From Stutzerimonas stutzeri (GTDB lineage: Bacteria > Pseudomonadota > Gammaproteobacteria > Pseudomonadales > Pseudomonadaceae), in the NCBI RefSeq assembly GCF_038561965.1, contig NZ_CP139348.1:4464001-4528000 (forward strand): DNA of 64,000 bases. The letters run 5' to 3'. The notes beneath the pieces are model-generated. The model was not told the origin of the DNA, made no database searches, and saw only the letters and a program-made list of their open reading frames with translations. Positions 17,667 to 28,599 of this stretch are shown piece after piece; within the stretch, counting starts at the first letter, position 1; the number at the start of each line of letters is the position of its first letter. The translations under genes were made by a program, and so were the position numbers.

Positions 17667-17918
17667 TCAATGCTTGCGGCTGGTAACCATGCCGTAGATG
17701 ACCAGCAGGATGATCGCACCGACCACGGCGCCGATAAAGCCCGCGCCTTCGCCCGCCTGGTAGAGGCCGAGCGCCTGGCCACCGTAGGTCGCCAGCAACG
17801 AGCCGCCGATACCCAGCAGGATGGTCATGATCCAGCCCATGCTGTCGTCGCCGGGTTTCAGGAAGCGTGCGATGAGGCCGACGATCAGGCCGATGATGAT
17901 GGTGCCGATGATGCCCAT
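17667..17918 (-). CDS. GlsB/YeaQ/YmgE-family stress membrane protein
   Basis: This 83-residue inner-membrane protein has three hydrophobic helices (MGIIGTIIIGLIVGLIARFL, GWIMTILLGIGGSLLATYGG, GFIGAVVGAIILLVIYGMV). The GDDSMGW loop between helices one and two is diagnostic of the transglycosylase-associated/YeaQ family. The family is linked to envelope and acid stress, with no known activity. It ends in the basic tail TSRKH. AGGAGA precedes the ATG. Confidence 0.9.
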   Translation of the reverse strand: MGIIGTIIIGLIVGLIARFLKPGDDSMGWIMTILLGIGGSLLATYGGQALGLYQAGEGAGFIGAVVGAIILLVIYGMVTSRKH

Positions 17919-18004
17919 GGATGAATCTCCTCAGGTCCGAAAGGTAGGTAACCCATCCGACCCGAGAGCTCTGCCACCGTTCGCCGTCGCCGGACGGCCG
18001 GGCT

Positions 18005-19090
18005 TCAGGAATGGGGAATCAGTGTTTCCACAGCAGTGATCTGCCGGTCCAGCGTGGCGCGATCCGGGCAGCGCAAGGTCGCGTGACCCACCTTGCGGCC
18101 GGCCTTGAAGGCCTTGCCATAGTGGTGCAAATGGCAGTCTTGGATGGCGATCACCTTTTCCACCGGCGGCACTTCGCCAATGAAGTTGAGCATGGCGCTC
18201 TCACCCAGCTTGTCGGTCGAACCCAGCGGCAGGCCGGCGACGGCGCGCAGGTGGTTCTCGAACTGGCTGCACTCGGCGCCTTCGATGGTCCAGTGCCCGG
18301 AGTTGTGCACACGCGGCGCGATCTCGTTGGCCTTCAGGCCGCCATCGACTTCGAAGAACTCGAAAGCCAGCACGCCGACGTAGTCGAGATGCGTGAGCAC
18401 GCGACCGACGTAATCCTCGGCCAGTGCCTGCAACGGGTGATTACTGCTGGCCACCGACAGCCGCAGGATGCCGCTCTCGTGGCTGTTGTGCACCAGCGGA
18501 TAGAAACAGGTTTCGCCGTCACGGCCACGTACGGCGATCAGCGAAACTTCACCGGTGAATGGCACGAAGCCTTCTAGGATGCAAGGCACGCTACCCAGCT
18601 CGGCGAAGGCATTGCTGACGTCCGCAGGCTTGCGCAGCAGCTTCTGACCCTTGCCGTCGTAGCCCAGGGTGCGGGTCTTGAGCACGGCCGGCAGACCGAT
18701 GCTGGCCACGGCGGCGTCGAGATCGGCCTGCGATTGGACATCGGCGAATTCCGGGGTCGGAATGCCGAGGTCCTTGAACATTGATTTCTCGAACCAGCGA
18801 TCACGGGCGATACGCAGCGATTCGGCGCTCGGGTAGACCGGCACGAACTGCGAAAGGAAGGCCACTGTTTCGGCTGGCACGCTCTCGAACTCGAAAGTCA
18901 CCAGGTCCACTTCGTCGGCCAGCCGGCGCAGGTGATCCTTGTCGTCGTAGTCGGCACGGATGTGCTCGCCCAGTGCCTGGGAGCAGGCGTCTGGTGCCGG
19001 GTCGAGGAAGGCGAAGTTCATGCCCAGCGGGGTACCCGCCAACGCCAGCATACGGCCCAGCTGGCCGCCACCGATCACACCAATTTTCAT
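18005..19090 (-). CDS. purK: PurK, N5-carboxyaminoimidazole ribonucleotide synthase
   Basis: This 361-residue ATP-grasp enzyme of purine synthesis converts AIR, ATP and bicarbonate to N5-CAIR. The N-terminal loop IGVIGGGQLGRM, the ATP-binding TRTLGYDGKGQ and the C-terminal VGHATLRCP are family-typical. It lies downstream of purE with a 119-base gap. The reaction consumes bicarbonate, one of several bicarbonate users in this window. Confidence 0.96.
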   Translation of the reverse strand: MKIGVIGGGQLGRMLALAGTPLGMNFAFLDPAPDACSQALGEHIRADYDDKDHLRRLADEVDLVTFEFESVPAETVAFLSQFVPVYPSAESLRIARDRWFEKSMFKDLGIPTPEFADVQSQADLDAAVASIGLPAVLKTRTLGYDGKGQKLLRKPADVSNAFAELGSVPCILEGFVPFTGEVSLIAVRGRDGETCFYPLVHNSHESGILRLSVASSNHPLQALAEDYVGRVLTHLDYVGVLAFEFFEVDGGLKANEIAPRVHNSGHWTIEGAECSQFENHLRAVAGLPLGSTDKLGESAMLNFIGEVPPVEKVIAIQDCHLHHYGKAFKAGRKVGHATLRCPDRATLDRQITAVETLIPHS

Positions 19091-19209
19091 ATCAACGGCC
19101 CTTCAGTAGGCGGCAGATCAAGCGCACGCGTCGCGCGGCGCAGGAAAGCAAGTTTATACCCGCCGGCCGGGCCCCGCCGCGTCTGGCGAGGGCAGCCGAC
19201 ACAGACGGC

Positions 19210-19698
19210 TCAGCCGCGCGGGTCCGGGCAATCCAGGACGTTCTGGGTCTGCTCATCGCGGAATTTCTTCAGCGCCTGGTGATACTCGGGGAATTCATGG
19301 CCGATGATGCTCGCCGACAACAGCGCGGCGTTGATCGCGCCGGCTTTGCCGATGGCCAGCGTGGCGACCGGCACGCCGGCCGGCATCTGCACGATCGATA
19401 GCAGCGAATCGACACCGGAAAGCATCGACGACTGCACCGGCACGCCAAGTACCGGCAGGTGCGTCTTGGCGGCACACATGCCCGGCAGGTGGGCAGCGCC
19501 GCCAGCGCCAGCGATGATCACGCGCAGGCCGCGGGCTTCGGCCTGTTCGGCGTACTGGAAGAGCAGGTCCGGGGTGCGGTGGGCGGAAACCACCGTCACT
19601 TCGTGGGGGATGCCCAGCTTCTCCAGCATGTCGGCGGTGTGGCTCAGGGTGGACCAGTCGGACTTGGAGCCCATGATCACGCCTACCAGTGCGCTCAT
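19210..19698 (-). CDS. purE: PurE, N5-CAIR mutase
   Basis: This 162-residue class I PurE moves the carboxylate of N5-CAIR to C4, giving CAIR for PurC. Motifs are VGVIMGSKSDWSTL, VSAHRTPDLLFQYA, the glycine-rich IAGAGGAAHLPGM, and the GVPVATLAIGKAGA region. The start at 19698 follows GAGGCACGACG; a longer frame exists upstream but is unneeded. It is first of the purEK pair. Confidence 0.95.
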   Translation of the reverse strand: MSALVGVIMGSKSDWSTLSHTADMLEKLGIPHEVTVVSAHRTPDLLFQYAEQAEARGLRVIIAGAGGAAHLPGMCAAKTHLPVLGVPVQSSMLSGVDSLLSIVQMPAGVPVATLAIGKAGAINAALLSASIIGHEFPEYHQALKKFRDEQTQNVLDCPDPRG

Positions 19699-19856
19699 CG
19701 TCGTGCCTCTCATCGGGCGCCCGCGGGCGCGTCAATAACAACAAACCACGCAAAAGAGCGTGGCCTGGATGGTCGGCAAACGGCATCGGCCGCTCGCGCG
19801 AAAGCCGCGCAGTATAGCGCAAGGCGTGACCGCCCAGTACCCCGCGCGGTCGGGCA

Positions 19857-22412
19857 CTACTGCAGCTGCGCCGGCACCACCCGCGGCAGTTCGATCCAGA
19901 AGCGGCTGCCCACGCCCGGCTCGCTGTGCAGGCCCAGCTGGCCGCTCATCAGGCGGGCGAACTCCAGGCACAGCGACAGGCCGATACCGGTGCCCTGGAT
20001 CATGCTGTTTTCCCGACCGAGCCTCTGGAACGGCTCGAATACCTGCGCCTGCTGTGCAGGATCGATACCCAGGCCGGTGTCCTCGACCAGGAGGCGCACG
20101 TGCCCCGGGCTGGTTTCGGCACGCAGGCTGATATGGCCATCAGGGATGTTGTACTTCATGGCGTTGGAAAGCAGATTCAGCAGCACCTGGCGCAAACGCC
20201 GCGGCTCGGCGAGCACCAGCAGATGCTCATCCACCGGCACCACTTCCAGATGCAGCCCGCGCTGCTGGATATCGAGCGAGATCAGTTCGGCGCATTCGCG
20301 CATCAGGCCACAGACATTGACCGGTTGCAGCTCGAGCTGCGCAGGCTCGTTCTGCAAGCTCGACCACTCGAGGATCTCCCCCAGCAGCTGGTTGAGATGG
20401 CGGCTGGCAAGCAGGATCTCATCCAGATACTCCGCCGCCTCGGATTGGCTCTCGTCGTCACAGTCCATGCGCATCAACTGGGCGAAGCCGAGGATTGCAT
20501 TGAGCGGCGTGCGCAGTTCGTGGCTGATGCCCGAGAGCAGTCGCCCCTTCGCCTCGCTGGCGGCCTGCGCCTGCACGGTCGCCGTGCGCAGCTCCTCCTC
20601 GACCCGTTTGAGCGCATCGATATCCACGTGCGTGCCGGCCAGCACCTTGGCCACACCGGTATCCGGGTCATGCTCGAGCACACGGCCACGGCTGAGCAAC
20701 CAGCAATACTGCCCCTGCGTGTCGGCGAAGCGGTACTTGGCCTCGTAGCGTTGCTGCAAGCCCAGGCCTACCCGCTCGAGCTGGGCCAATGCCTGCGGCA
20801 AGTCGTCCGGATGGATTCGGCGGCGGAACTCGGCGTCGCTGAGTTGCCCAGAGGGCAGGCCGAAGCGCGTCACCATGCTGCCGCGCATGCGCAACGTGTG
20901 GTTGGGCATGTCGTATTCCCAGAGGCTCTCGGTGGCGCTTTCCAGCACCAGCTCCAGGCGCCGCTGCGCCTCCCAACGTTCGGACTCGCTATAAGCCAGG
21001 CGGCTGCCGATGTCCTGGGTATGACGGGACATCTCATCGAGTTCGAGGATTTGCGCATGCACCGGCTCAGGCCGCCAGCGCCCCAAGCCGATGTCACCGA
21101 GCATCCGCGAAATGCCGGCGATCGGCGTCAGCAGCGCCTGGCTGAGCTGGCGTGCGCGCAGCCACATGAGGGCGAAGAAGCCGATGTAGAACAACACCAG
21201 CCCGGCGATCAGCAGATAGCCAATCTGTTGATAGCGGCTGGCCAGGGCGTTGGTCTGGCGGAAAACCGCAACCTCGTCGATCACCGCCAGCAGATGCCAG
21301 CCGGTCTGCGCCACGGTGGTCCAGGCCACCAGTTGCGGACGACCGCCGAGCATCACCTGCTGCACGCCACTGCTGGCACCTGAAATGGCGGCGGCCAGGT
21401 CGGCCGTTTCGGGGCGGCGATCGAGCCGGAAGTCTTCAGGCTTGAACATCTCGCTGCGAATCGCGTCCAGGTACGGGTGATCGGTCAGCTCGGCCAGGCC
21501 GAAATCCTCTTCGCCGGGCTCCGGGAGGGCCATGATCGTCAGGTCGCTGCTGACCAGCATGGCGTAGCCGCCCCAGGGCACCTGCAACTGGCCGATCTGC
21601 TCGAGGATGCCGCTGACGGTGATGTCGATGCCGACCACCCCCTCGAGGAAATCGCCGCTATACACCGGAGCGGTCGCCGACATCATCCAGCCGTGGCCAG
21701 CCGGGTCGAGGTAGACATCGGTCCACACCACGCCACGCGACGGGTTGTGCTCGGCATCCGCCAGGTAATAGAAGTTGTACCGGGGGATATCCATGTCCGC
21801 CGGGTACTGATCGAGGGTGAAGAACCACGGATAGATATGGTTGAAACTGTCCCAACTGTTGAAATACAGGCTGGCAACCAGCGGATTGCGCGCCTCGATC
21901 TCCTTCATCAGCGGTTCCAACTGGCGCAACCTGGCGATCTTTTGCAGGTCGTGCTGCTCGGCCGGCGTCGCGCCGGAGTAGAACACCGCGGCCCCGCCAT
22001 CGTCGTCAGGGCTATAGCGCACGCCATCGGCACTCAGGGCCAAGGGAGGCAGTCGTCCGGGCTTGCCGTCGTGCAGAGCCTGCGCAGTGAGGTTGCGGTA
22101 CAGCTGCGTGAGCGAGCCGACCTGGCTGAGCTGCTCGCTGACCAGACGCGATTCGAGGCTGACTGCGGCCTGCAGATCGTTGAGGGCGGTCTCGCGCAGA
22201 TGATCGATCTGCGCGTCACGGATGGCGTTATTGGTCAGCAGATAGATCGCGATCAGCGCGGTCTCCACCAGCATTAGCGGAATCAGCGCGCTGCGAACGA
22301 AGGCCCGCCATATCCATTGACGCAGGCCGATTGGCTTTGGGGTGGGCACGAATGGGCTCCAGCGGCCGCGCAAGGCGAATGTCAGCAATAGGCGCGGCTG
22401 GGCGACGATCAT
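19857..22412 (-). CDS. Cache-PAS sensor histidine kinase
   Basis: This membrane kinase is about 851 residues from the ATG at 22412. One membrane segment near residues 35-58 is followed by a large periplasmic dCache-type domain (about 60-380), a second membrane segment around 390-415 and a HAMP-like linker. A PAS/PAC domain (about 480-610) and coiled coil follow, then HisKA with His631 in SGISHELRTPLN, and an ATPase domain with NLLSNAMKY, EDTGLGID and GTGIGLSL. There is no receiver domain. It is probably monocistronic with no adjacent response regulator, so the partner is elsewhere. The ligand is unknown. Confidence 0.88.
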   Translation of the reverse strand: MIVAQPRLLLTFALRGRWSPFVPTPKPIGLRQWIWRAFVRSALIPLMLVETALIAIYLLTNNAIRDAQIDHLRETALNDLQAAVSLESRLVSEQLSQVGSLTQLYRNLTAQALHDGKPGRLPPLALSADGVRYSPDDDGGAAVFYSGATPAEQHDLQKIARLRQLEPLMKEIEARNPLVASLYFNSWDSFNHIYPWFFTLDQYPADMDIPRYNFYYLADAEHNPSRGVVWTDVYLDPAGHGWMMSATAPVYSGDFLEGVVGIDITVSGILEQIGQLQVPWGGYAMLVSSDLTIMALPEPGEEDFGLAELTDHPYLDAIRSEMFKPEDFRLDRRPETADLAAAISGASSGVQQVMLGGRPQLVAWTTVAQTGWHLLAVIDEVAVFRQTNALASRYQQIGYLLIAGLVLFYIGFFALMWLRARQLSQALLTPIAGISRMLGDIGLGRWRPEPVHAQILELDEMSRHTQDIGSRLAYSESERWEAQRRLELVLESATESLWEYDMPNHTLRMRGSMVTRFGLPSGQLSDAEFRRRIHPDDLPQALAQLERVGLGLQQRYEAKYRFADTQGQYCWLLSRGRVLEHDPDTGVAKVLAGTHVDIDALKRVEEELRTATVQAQAASEAKGRLLSGISHELRTPLNAILGFAQLMRMDCDDESQSEAAEYLDEILLASRHLNQLLGEILEWSSLQNEPAQLELQPVNVCGLMRECAELISLDIQQRGLHLEVVPVDEHLLVLAEPRRLRQVLLNLLSNAMKYNIPDGHISLRAETSPGHVRLLVEDTGLGIDPAQQAQVFEPFQRLGRENSMIQGTGIGLSLCLEFARLMSGQLGLHSEPGVGSRFWIELPRVVPAQLQ

Positions 22413-22481
22413 AACATCGCCGCCACGACAACGGCCCAACGCGCAAAGCGCTAGGACAACAAGCCGCTGCCTTGGCGTTGC

Positions 22482-23390
22482 TCAATCCGACACAGCAGCG
22501 CGGCCCTCCAGCCTCCGCCAAAGCAGCCGCACCGCCCCCTTGCGCATCAGCGAACAGCGGTATAGGCGAATTTCCAGCGGTACGCGCCACTGCTCGCTGC
22601 CACAGATCGCCAACTCGCCGCGCTGCAGTTCCGGCTCGACGCTCAGGCGTGGCACCCAGGCGATGCCGAGCCCCTGCAGCGCCATGCTTTTCAGGCTGTC
22701 GGCCATGGCCGTCTCGTAGACGGTGGTCGAGCGCAACGCGCGCTGGCGCAACAGCAGGTTCACCGATCGCCCGAGAAAGGCGCCGGCGCTGTAGGCCAGC
22801 AGCGGCACGGTCTGCCCGCTGTCGACGTCGTACAGCGGAACGCCATCGGCACCCGCCGCGCAGATCGGCAGCATTTCAGTGCGCCCCAGGTGCAGCGAGG
22901 GGAACAGCTCCGGGTCGAGCTGCAGCGCGGCGTCCGGGTCGTAGTAGGCGAGGATCAGGTCGCAGCCGCCTTCGCGCAGCACATGCACGGCCTCGCCGAC
23001 GTTGGTAGCGATCAGCCGGGTGGCGATGTTCAGCCCGTCGTTGCGCAGGCCGCCGATCCACGCCGGGAAGAAGCCCAGCGCCAGCGAGTGCGCCGCGGAA
23101 ATCTGCAACACCTCGCCCTGCTGGCCTTCCACATGATGCAGATGGCGCACCACCTCACCGAGCTGCTCGACCATGTTGCGCGCACTGACAAGGAACAGCT
23201 GACCGGCCTCGGTCAGCTCGATCGGCGTGCGCGAACGGTTGATCAGCTGCAGACCAAGCGCCTCCTCCAGTGAGCGTATCCGCCGGCTGAACGCGGGCTG
23301 CGTGACGAAGCGACGTTGTGCCGCCTGGGAGAAGCTGCGGGTCGCTGCCAGCGCAATGAAGTCTTCCAGCCACTTGGTTTCCAGATTCAC
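22482..23390 (-). CDS. LysR-family regulator, probable control of aspA-symporter operon
   Basis: This 302-residue LysR protein has an N-terminal winged HTH with RSFSQAAQRRFVTQPAFSRR (about 18-38) and a periplasmic-binding-type effector domain from about residue 90. It is divergent from aspA with a 162-base gap that contains a T-N11-A palindrome, the standard LysR operator form. Sensing of aspartate, fumarate or another dicarboxylate is inferred from the neighbours. Confidence 0.88.
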   Translation of the reverse strand: MNLETKWLEDFIALAATRSFSQAAQRRFVTQPAFSRRIRSLEEALGLQLINRSRTPIELTEAGQLFLVSARNMVEQLGEVVRHLHHVEGQQGEVLQISAAHSLALGFFPAWIGGLRNDGLNIATRLIATNVGEAVHVLREGGCDLILAYYDPDAALQLDPELFPSLHLGRTEMLPICAAGADGVPLYDVDSGQTVPLLAYSAGAFLGRSVNLLLRQRALRSTTVYETAMADSLKSMALQGLGIAWVPRLSVEPELQRGELAICGSEQWRVPLEIRLYRCSLMRKGAVRLLWRRLEGRAAVSD

Positions 23391-23439
23391 CTGAACATCC
23401 CTCGATACGATTCCGACCGGCGCGAAGTCACACCTGCAT

Positions 23440-23456
23440 TATGCCGTTTCGGCATA
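23440..23456. promoter_or_regulatory. LysR-type operator, T-N11-A palindrome
   Basis: TATGCCG-TTT-CGGCATA is a perfect 7+3+7 palindrome containing the T-N11-A pattern (T at 23442, A at 23454). It lies between the LysR gene and aspA, 49 bases upstream of the former and about 97 upstream of the latter. It is the best candidate binding site of the adjacent regulator. Confidence 0.65.
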
Positions 23457-23552
23457 GGCCAGCCGGCAACGGCATTGGCGGCAAAACACCCGCAGGCCTT
23501 ATTTTATGCGCACTGCAGCACTGCCTGCGCCTACCGAAGCCACATTACCATC

Positions 23553-24977
<1,425 letters not shown>

Positions 24978-24985
24978 TCACCCCT

Positions 24986-25009
24986 GCGCCCGGCACATAG
25001 CCGGGGCGC
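24986..25009. terminator. Hairpin between aspA and symporter
   Basis: GCGCCCGGC and GCCGGGGCGC pair with one bulged C around the loop ACATA. There is no T run, so this may set relative expression or protect the aspA message rather than fully terminate. Confidence 0.4.
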
Positions 25010-25066
25010 TTGCTGTACGGGCCGCCATGGCGGCTCGTTCGCACAATAAAAACAACAGGAAAACCC

Positions 25067-26326
25067 ATGACTCAGAGTACGACCCTCTCCGCCCCCCTGC
25101 GCCTGCTCGTTCGTCTGCCGCTCTGGCAGCAGATCCTCATCGGCCTGGCGCTTGGTGTAGCCACCGGCATCGCGTTCGGTACCGACGCGCAACTGCTGGC
25201 GCCGATCGGCACGCTGTTTCTCAATGCGATCAAGATGCTCATCGTGCCGCTGGTGTTCGTTTCACTGGTGGCCGGCATCACCTCGATGCAGGACAGCGCC
25301 AAGCTCGGCCGCATCAGCCTGAAGACGATTGCCATATACCTGGTAACCACCGCATTCGCCGTGAGCATCGGCCTGCTGTTCGGCGCGTTGTTCACGCCGG
25401 GCGAAGGCATGAACATGGTCGCCAGCGGCAGCGAACAGGCCAAGCAGGCGCCATCGCTGGTGTCGATCCTGGTCGGGCTGGTGCCAGCCAACCCGGTCAC
25501 CGCGTTTGCCGAAGGCAACATCCTGCAGATCATCGTCTTCGCCATCGCGTTGGGTGTGAGCATCAACCTGATCGGCGAGCGCGGCGCGCCGGCCGTGCGC
25601 CTGTTCGATGCGCTGGCCGAAACCTTCTACAAGCTCACCGACCTGGTGATGCGCGTTGCACCGATCGGCGTGTTCGCCCTGACCGCCGGCGTGGTTGGCA
25701 GCCATGGCGCCGAGGTACTGCTGCCGCTGGCCGGCGTGATCGGCGTGATCTACCTGGCCAGCATCGCCCACGTGCTGCTGGTCTACGGTGGCCTGCTCGG
25801 CCTGTTGGCGCGACTCAACCCGCTGCGTTTCTTCCAGGGCATCGCCCCGGCATTGGCGGTGGCGTTCAGCACGTCGAGCAGCTCCGGCACGCTGCCGGTT
25901 TCCATCGAATGCGCACGCAAGAATCTCGGGGTGTCCGAAGGCGTCGCCGGCTTCGTGTTGCCAGTGGGCGCGACCATCAACATGGACGGCACGGCGATCT
26001 ATCAGGGCGTGCTGGCGCTGTTTATCGCCCAGGCTTTCGGCATCGACCTCAACGCCGGGCAGTACGCGATGATCATCCTCACCGCGACGCTGGCCTCCAT
26101 CGGCACCGCCGGCATCCCCGGCGCCGGATTGATCATGCTCAGCCTGGTGCTCAGCGCCGCCGGCCTGCCGCTGGAAGGCGTGGCGCTGATCGCCGGGATC
26201 GACCGCATCCTCGACATGGCACGCACCACGGTCAACGTCGCCGGCGATCTGATGACGACCACCCTGGTCGGCCGTAGCGAGCAGGAACTTGATCGCGCGA
26301 TCTATGACAGCAGCAACAAGGAGTGA
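25067..26326 (+). CDS. Dicarboxylate/amino acid:cation symporter (GltP/DctA family)
   Basis: This 419-residue inner-membrane transporter of the DAACS family has about eight helices and two re-entrant loops. Conserved pieces are the serine-rich AFSTSSSSGTLPVSIECA, the GATINMDGTAIYQG motif, and GIDRILDMARTTVNVAGD. Its position 89 bases after aspA points to aspartate or glutamate uptake (GltP-like); DctA-type C4-dicarboxylate transport is the alternative. An AACAGGAAAACCC ribosome site precedes the ATG. Confidence 0.9.
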   Translation: MTQSTTLSAPLRLLVRLPLWQQILIGLALGVATGIAFGTDAQLLAPIGTLFLNAIKMLIVPLVFVSLVAGITSMQDSAKLGRISLKTIAIYLVTTAFAVSIGLLFGALFTPGEGMNMVASGSEQAKQAPSLVSILVGLVPANPVTAFAEGNILQIIVFAIALGVSINLIGERGAPAVRLFDALAETFYKLTDLVMRVAPIGVFALTAGVVGSHGAEVLLPLAGVIGVIYLASIAHVLLVYGGLLGLLARLNPLRFFQGIAPALAVAFSTSSSSGTLPVSIECARKNLGVSEGVAGFVLPVGATINMDGTAIYQGVLALFIAQAFGIDLNAGQYAMIILTATLASIGTAGIPGAGLIMLSLVLSAAGLPLEGVALIAGIDRILDMARTTVNVAGDLMTTTLVGRSEQELDRAIYDSSNKE

Positions 26327-26333
26327 CGGCATC

Positions 26334-26359
26334 TGAGCGGGCGGATATCCGCCCGCTCA
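26334..26359. terminator. Bidirectional terminator-like 26-bp palindrome
   Basis: TGAGCGGGCGGAT is followed immediately by its exact reverse complement, giving a 13-bp arm palindrome between the convergent symporter and MocR genes. Confidence 0.65.
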
Positions 26360-26390
26360 GCAACCGCTGTTACTCGCTCCTGGCCTGCTG

Positions 26391-27860
26391 CTATGCCGGC
26401 GGCAGGCCCCAGGCGCTGCGCAGGCGTTGCAGTGCTGCGACGATCTGCGCTTCCGGAACCGCCGCGAACCCCAGCACCAGCCCGCCCGGTGCGTCCGGTG
26501 GTGCCTGACCGTCCAGCCAGTAATCCCCTAGTCCGTTCATTTCCACACCGGCCGCTCGCGCCGCAGCGATCAGTTCGTTCTCGCGGCCCTGGTTCAGTAC
26601 AGGCACGCACAGGTGCAGCCCGGCCTCCACCGCCGGCAACGCAGCGCAGCCGGGAATTGCCTCAGGCCAGTGCTGCAACAAGGTGTCGCGGCGAGTTCGA
26701 GCGGCCTGGCGCATGCGTCTGACATGACGCTGGAAATGCCCGGCGGCGATGAACTCGGCCATCACCGCCTGGCTGCCAATATCGGAGTGGCGCATGTCCA
26801 ATGCACGACGACGGGCGAAGGCCTCGGCCAGGCCGGCAGGCAACACCAGGTAGCCGAGGCGCAGCGCGGGAAAAGCGATCTTGCAGAAGGTCCCGACGTA
26901 GAGCACCCGGCCCTGCCGATCCAGCGCCGCCAGAGGGGTCAGCGGCGTACCGCTGTAACGGTACTCACCGTCGTAGTCATCCTCGACGATCCAGCCCTCG
27001 TTGCGCTCGGCCCAGGCGAGCAATTCCAGGCGCCGCGCCAGCGACAGGGTCACACCGGTCGGATACTGGTGCGAAGGCGTAACGTAAGCCAGGCGGCAGC
27101 CTTCGATCTGGGCCAGGGCGGCGGTGTCCAGCCCCGCACTATCCACCGCAACACCGCACAGCTCGGCTCCAGCTAGAGCAAACGCATGGCCGGCAGCACG
27201 ATAGCCGGGGTTTTCCACCGCCACACGATCGCCAGGCTGCACCAGCAGCTGGGCGCACAGGCTGATGCCTTCCTGGGCGCCACAGGTAATCACCACCTGA
27301 GACGGATCGCAGTTGAGCCCGCGGCTGCTACGTAGGTAAGCCGCCACCAGCTCGCGCAATGCAGGATCGCCAGCCGGGTCGCCATAACCCAGGCGTGCCG
27401 CTGACGGCTTGCGCCAGAAGCGCGCCGTGAGCCGCGCCCAGGTATCGAAGGGGAACAGATCGAAGGCCGGTACGCCAATGCGAAAGGCTCTCGGCGCACC
27501 GCTCACCGGTGGCGGCAGGTGATGGCGCTGCAGGCGCAGCAGCGCATCGGTGGGCGCAGGCCCGGAGATTGGCGGCGTCACCGGGCGCTGGCTGGCGAAC
27601 TCCACCACATAGGTGCCATCGCCTACACGGCCTTCAACGTACCCCTCGGCATAGAGCTGATCGAATGCACGGGTGACGGTATTGCGCGATAGCCCCAGCA
27701 ATGTCGCGAGATCGCGGCTGGCCGGCAGCCGAGTACGCCCAGCCAGACGACCATCGAGAATGCGTTCACGTAGCGCCTGGTAGAGCTGCCGCGCCAGGCC
27801 CTGAGTGCGATCCAGAGTAATACCGGACAGATCGACGGGTAGCGGCGGCGGGGTGGGCAT
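26391..27860 (-). CDS. MocR/PdxR-type regulator (GntR HTH plus aminotransferase-like domain)
   Basis: This 489-residue fusion has an N-terminal GntR winged HTH (about 20-90, with LPASRDLATLLGLSRNTVTR) and a fold-type I aminotransferase-like domain from about 120. The latter has a candidate PLP lysine in GTFCKIAFPALRLGYL. Such regulators bind PLP, and some also sense amino-acid derivatives. It is divergent from a PaiB-like gene and a GNAT gene, which are its likely targets. Close relatives include PdxR and GabR; no pyridoxine or GABA gene is nearby, so no symbol is given. Confidence 0.88.
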   Translation of the reverse strand: MPTPPPLPVDLSGITLDRTQGLARQLYQALRERILDGRLAGRTRLPASRDLATLLGLSRNTVTRAFDQLYAEGYVEGRVGDGTYVVEFASQRPVTPPISGPAPTDALLRLQRHHLPPPVSGAPRAFRIGVPAFDLFPFDTWARLTARFWRKPSAARLGYGDPAGDPALRELVAAYLRSSRGLNCDPSQVVITCGAQEGISLCAQLLVQPGDRVAVENPGYRAAGHAFALAGAELCGVAVDSAGLDTAALAQIEGCRLAYVTPSHQYPTGVTLSLARRLELLAWAERNEGWIVEDDYDGEYRYSGTPLTPLAALDRQGRVLYVGTFCKIAFPALRLGYLVLPAGLAEAFARRRALDMRHSDIGSQAVMAEFIAAGHFQRHVRRMRQAARTRRDTLLQHWPEAIPGCAALPAVEAGLHLCVPVLNQGRENELIAAARAAGVEMNGLGDYWLDGQAPPDAPGGLVLGFAAVPEAQIVAALQRLRSAWGLPPA

Positions 27861-27952
27861 GGTTCATTGGCTCCATCGAAATCGCAGAGAATGGATCTTA
27901 CAGCGGACCAATATCCTGCCTAGCATGACAGCACTGCATCTGGAGATATGCC

Positions 27953-28585
27953 ATGTACTTGCCTGCCTCATTCCGCCAGGACGACCTTGCCGAGCTGCAC
28001 CGCCAGATCCGAGCGACACCCTTTGCGCTGCTGACCAGCGCAAGCGCGGACGGCGTGCAAGCCAGCCATCTGCCGCTGCTGCTGGAACCCGGCGAAGGCG
28101 AATTCGGCACGCTCTATGGACACTTCGCCAAGGCCAATCCGCACTGGCACGACCTGCAGGGCGGAATCGAGGCACTGGCGGTATTCAGTGGTCCGGACGC
28201 GTACATCAGCCCCAGCTGGTACGCCGCCAAGGCGGAGCACGGCAAGGTCGTGCCGACCTGGAACTACATCGCCGTACATGCCCGCGGCCCGGTGCAACTG
28301 ATCGACGACCGCGAACGGCTGCTGCAGATCGTCAGCCGCCTCAGCGACCGCCATGAAGCCGGGCGCCCGCAACCCTGGGCGGTGGGTGACGCTCCGCCCG
28401 ACTACCTGAACGCCATGTTGCGCGCCATCGTCGGCTTCGCTCTGCCGATTCGACGCTTGGAAGGTAAATGGAAGCTCGGGCAGAACCGCTCCGCCGCTGA
28501 TCAGCTGGGCATCCGCCGAGGCCTGTCTGCTTCGTCTGAGCCAAGCGACCAGGCCCTCGCTGCACACATGACGATCATCGACTGA
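27953..28585 (+). CDS. PaiB-family FMN-binding protein
   Basis: This 210-residue split-barrel flavoprotein starts MYLPASFRQDDLAELHRQI. The family signature is SPSWYAAKAEHGKVVPTWNY (with preceding DAYI), followed by ARGPVQLIDD and a C-terminal LEGKWKLGQNR. PaiB was named a negative transcriptional regulator in Bacillus; most homologues have no proven DNA binding. It is commonly found next to MocR regulators. The GNAT gene follows after 14 bases, so the pair is an operon. Confidence 0.88.
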   Translation: MYLPASFRQDDLAELHRQIRATPFALLTSASADGVQASHLPLLLEPGEGEFGTLYGHFAKANPHWHDLQGGIEALAVFSGPDAYISPSWYAAKAEHGKVVPTWNYIAVHARGPVQLIDDRERLLQIVSRLSDRHEAGRPQPWAVGDAPPDYLNAMLRAIVGFALPIRRLEGKWKLGQNRSAADQLGIRRGLSASSEPSDQALAAHMTIID

Positions 28586-28599
28586 AGAGGACGGCACCC

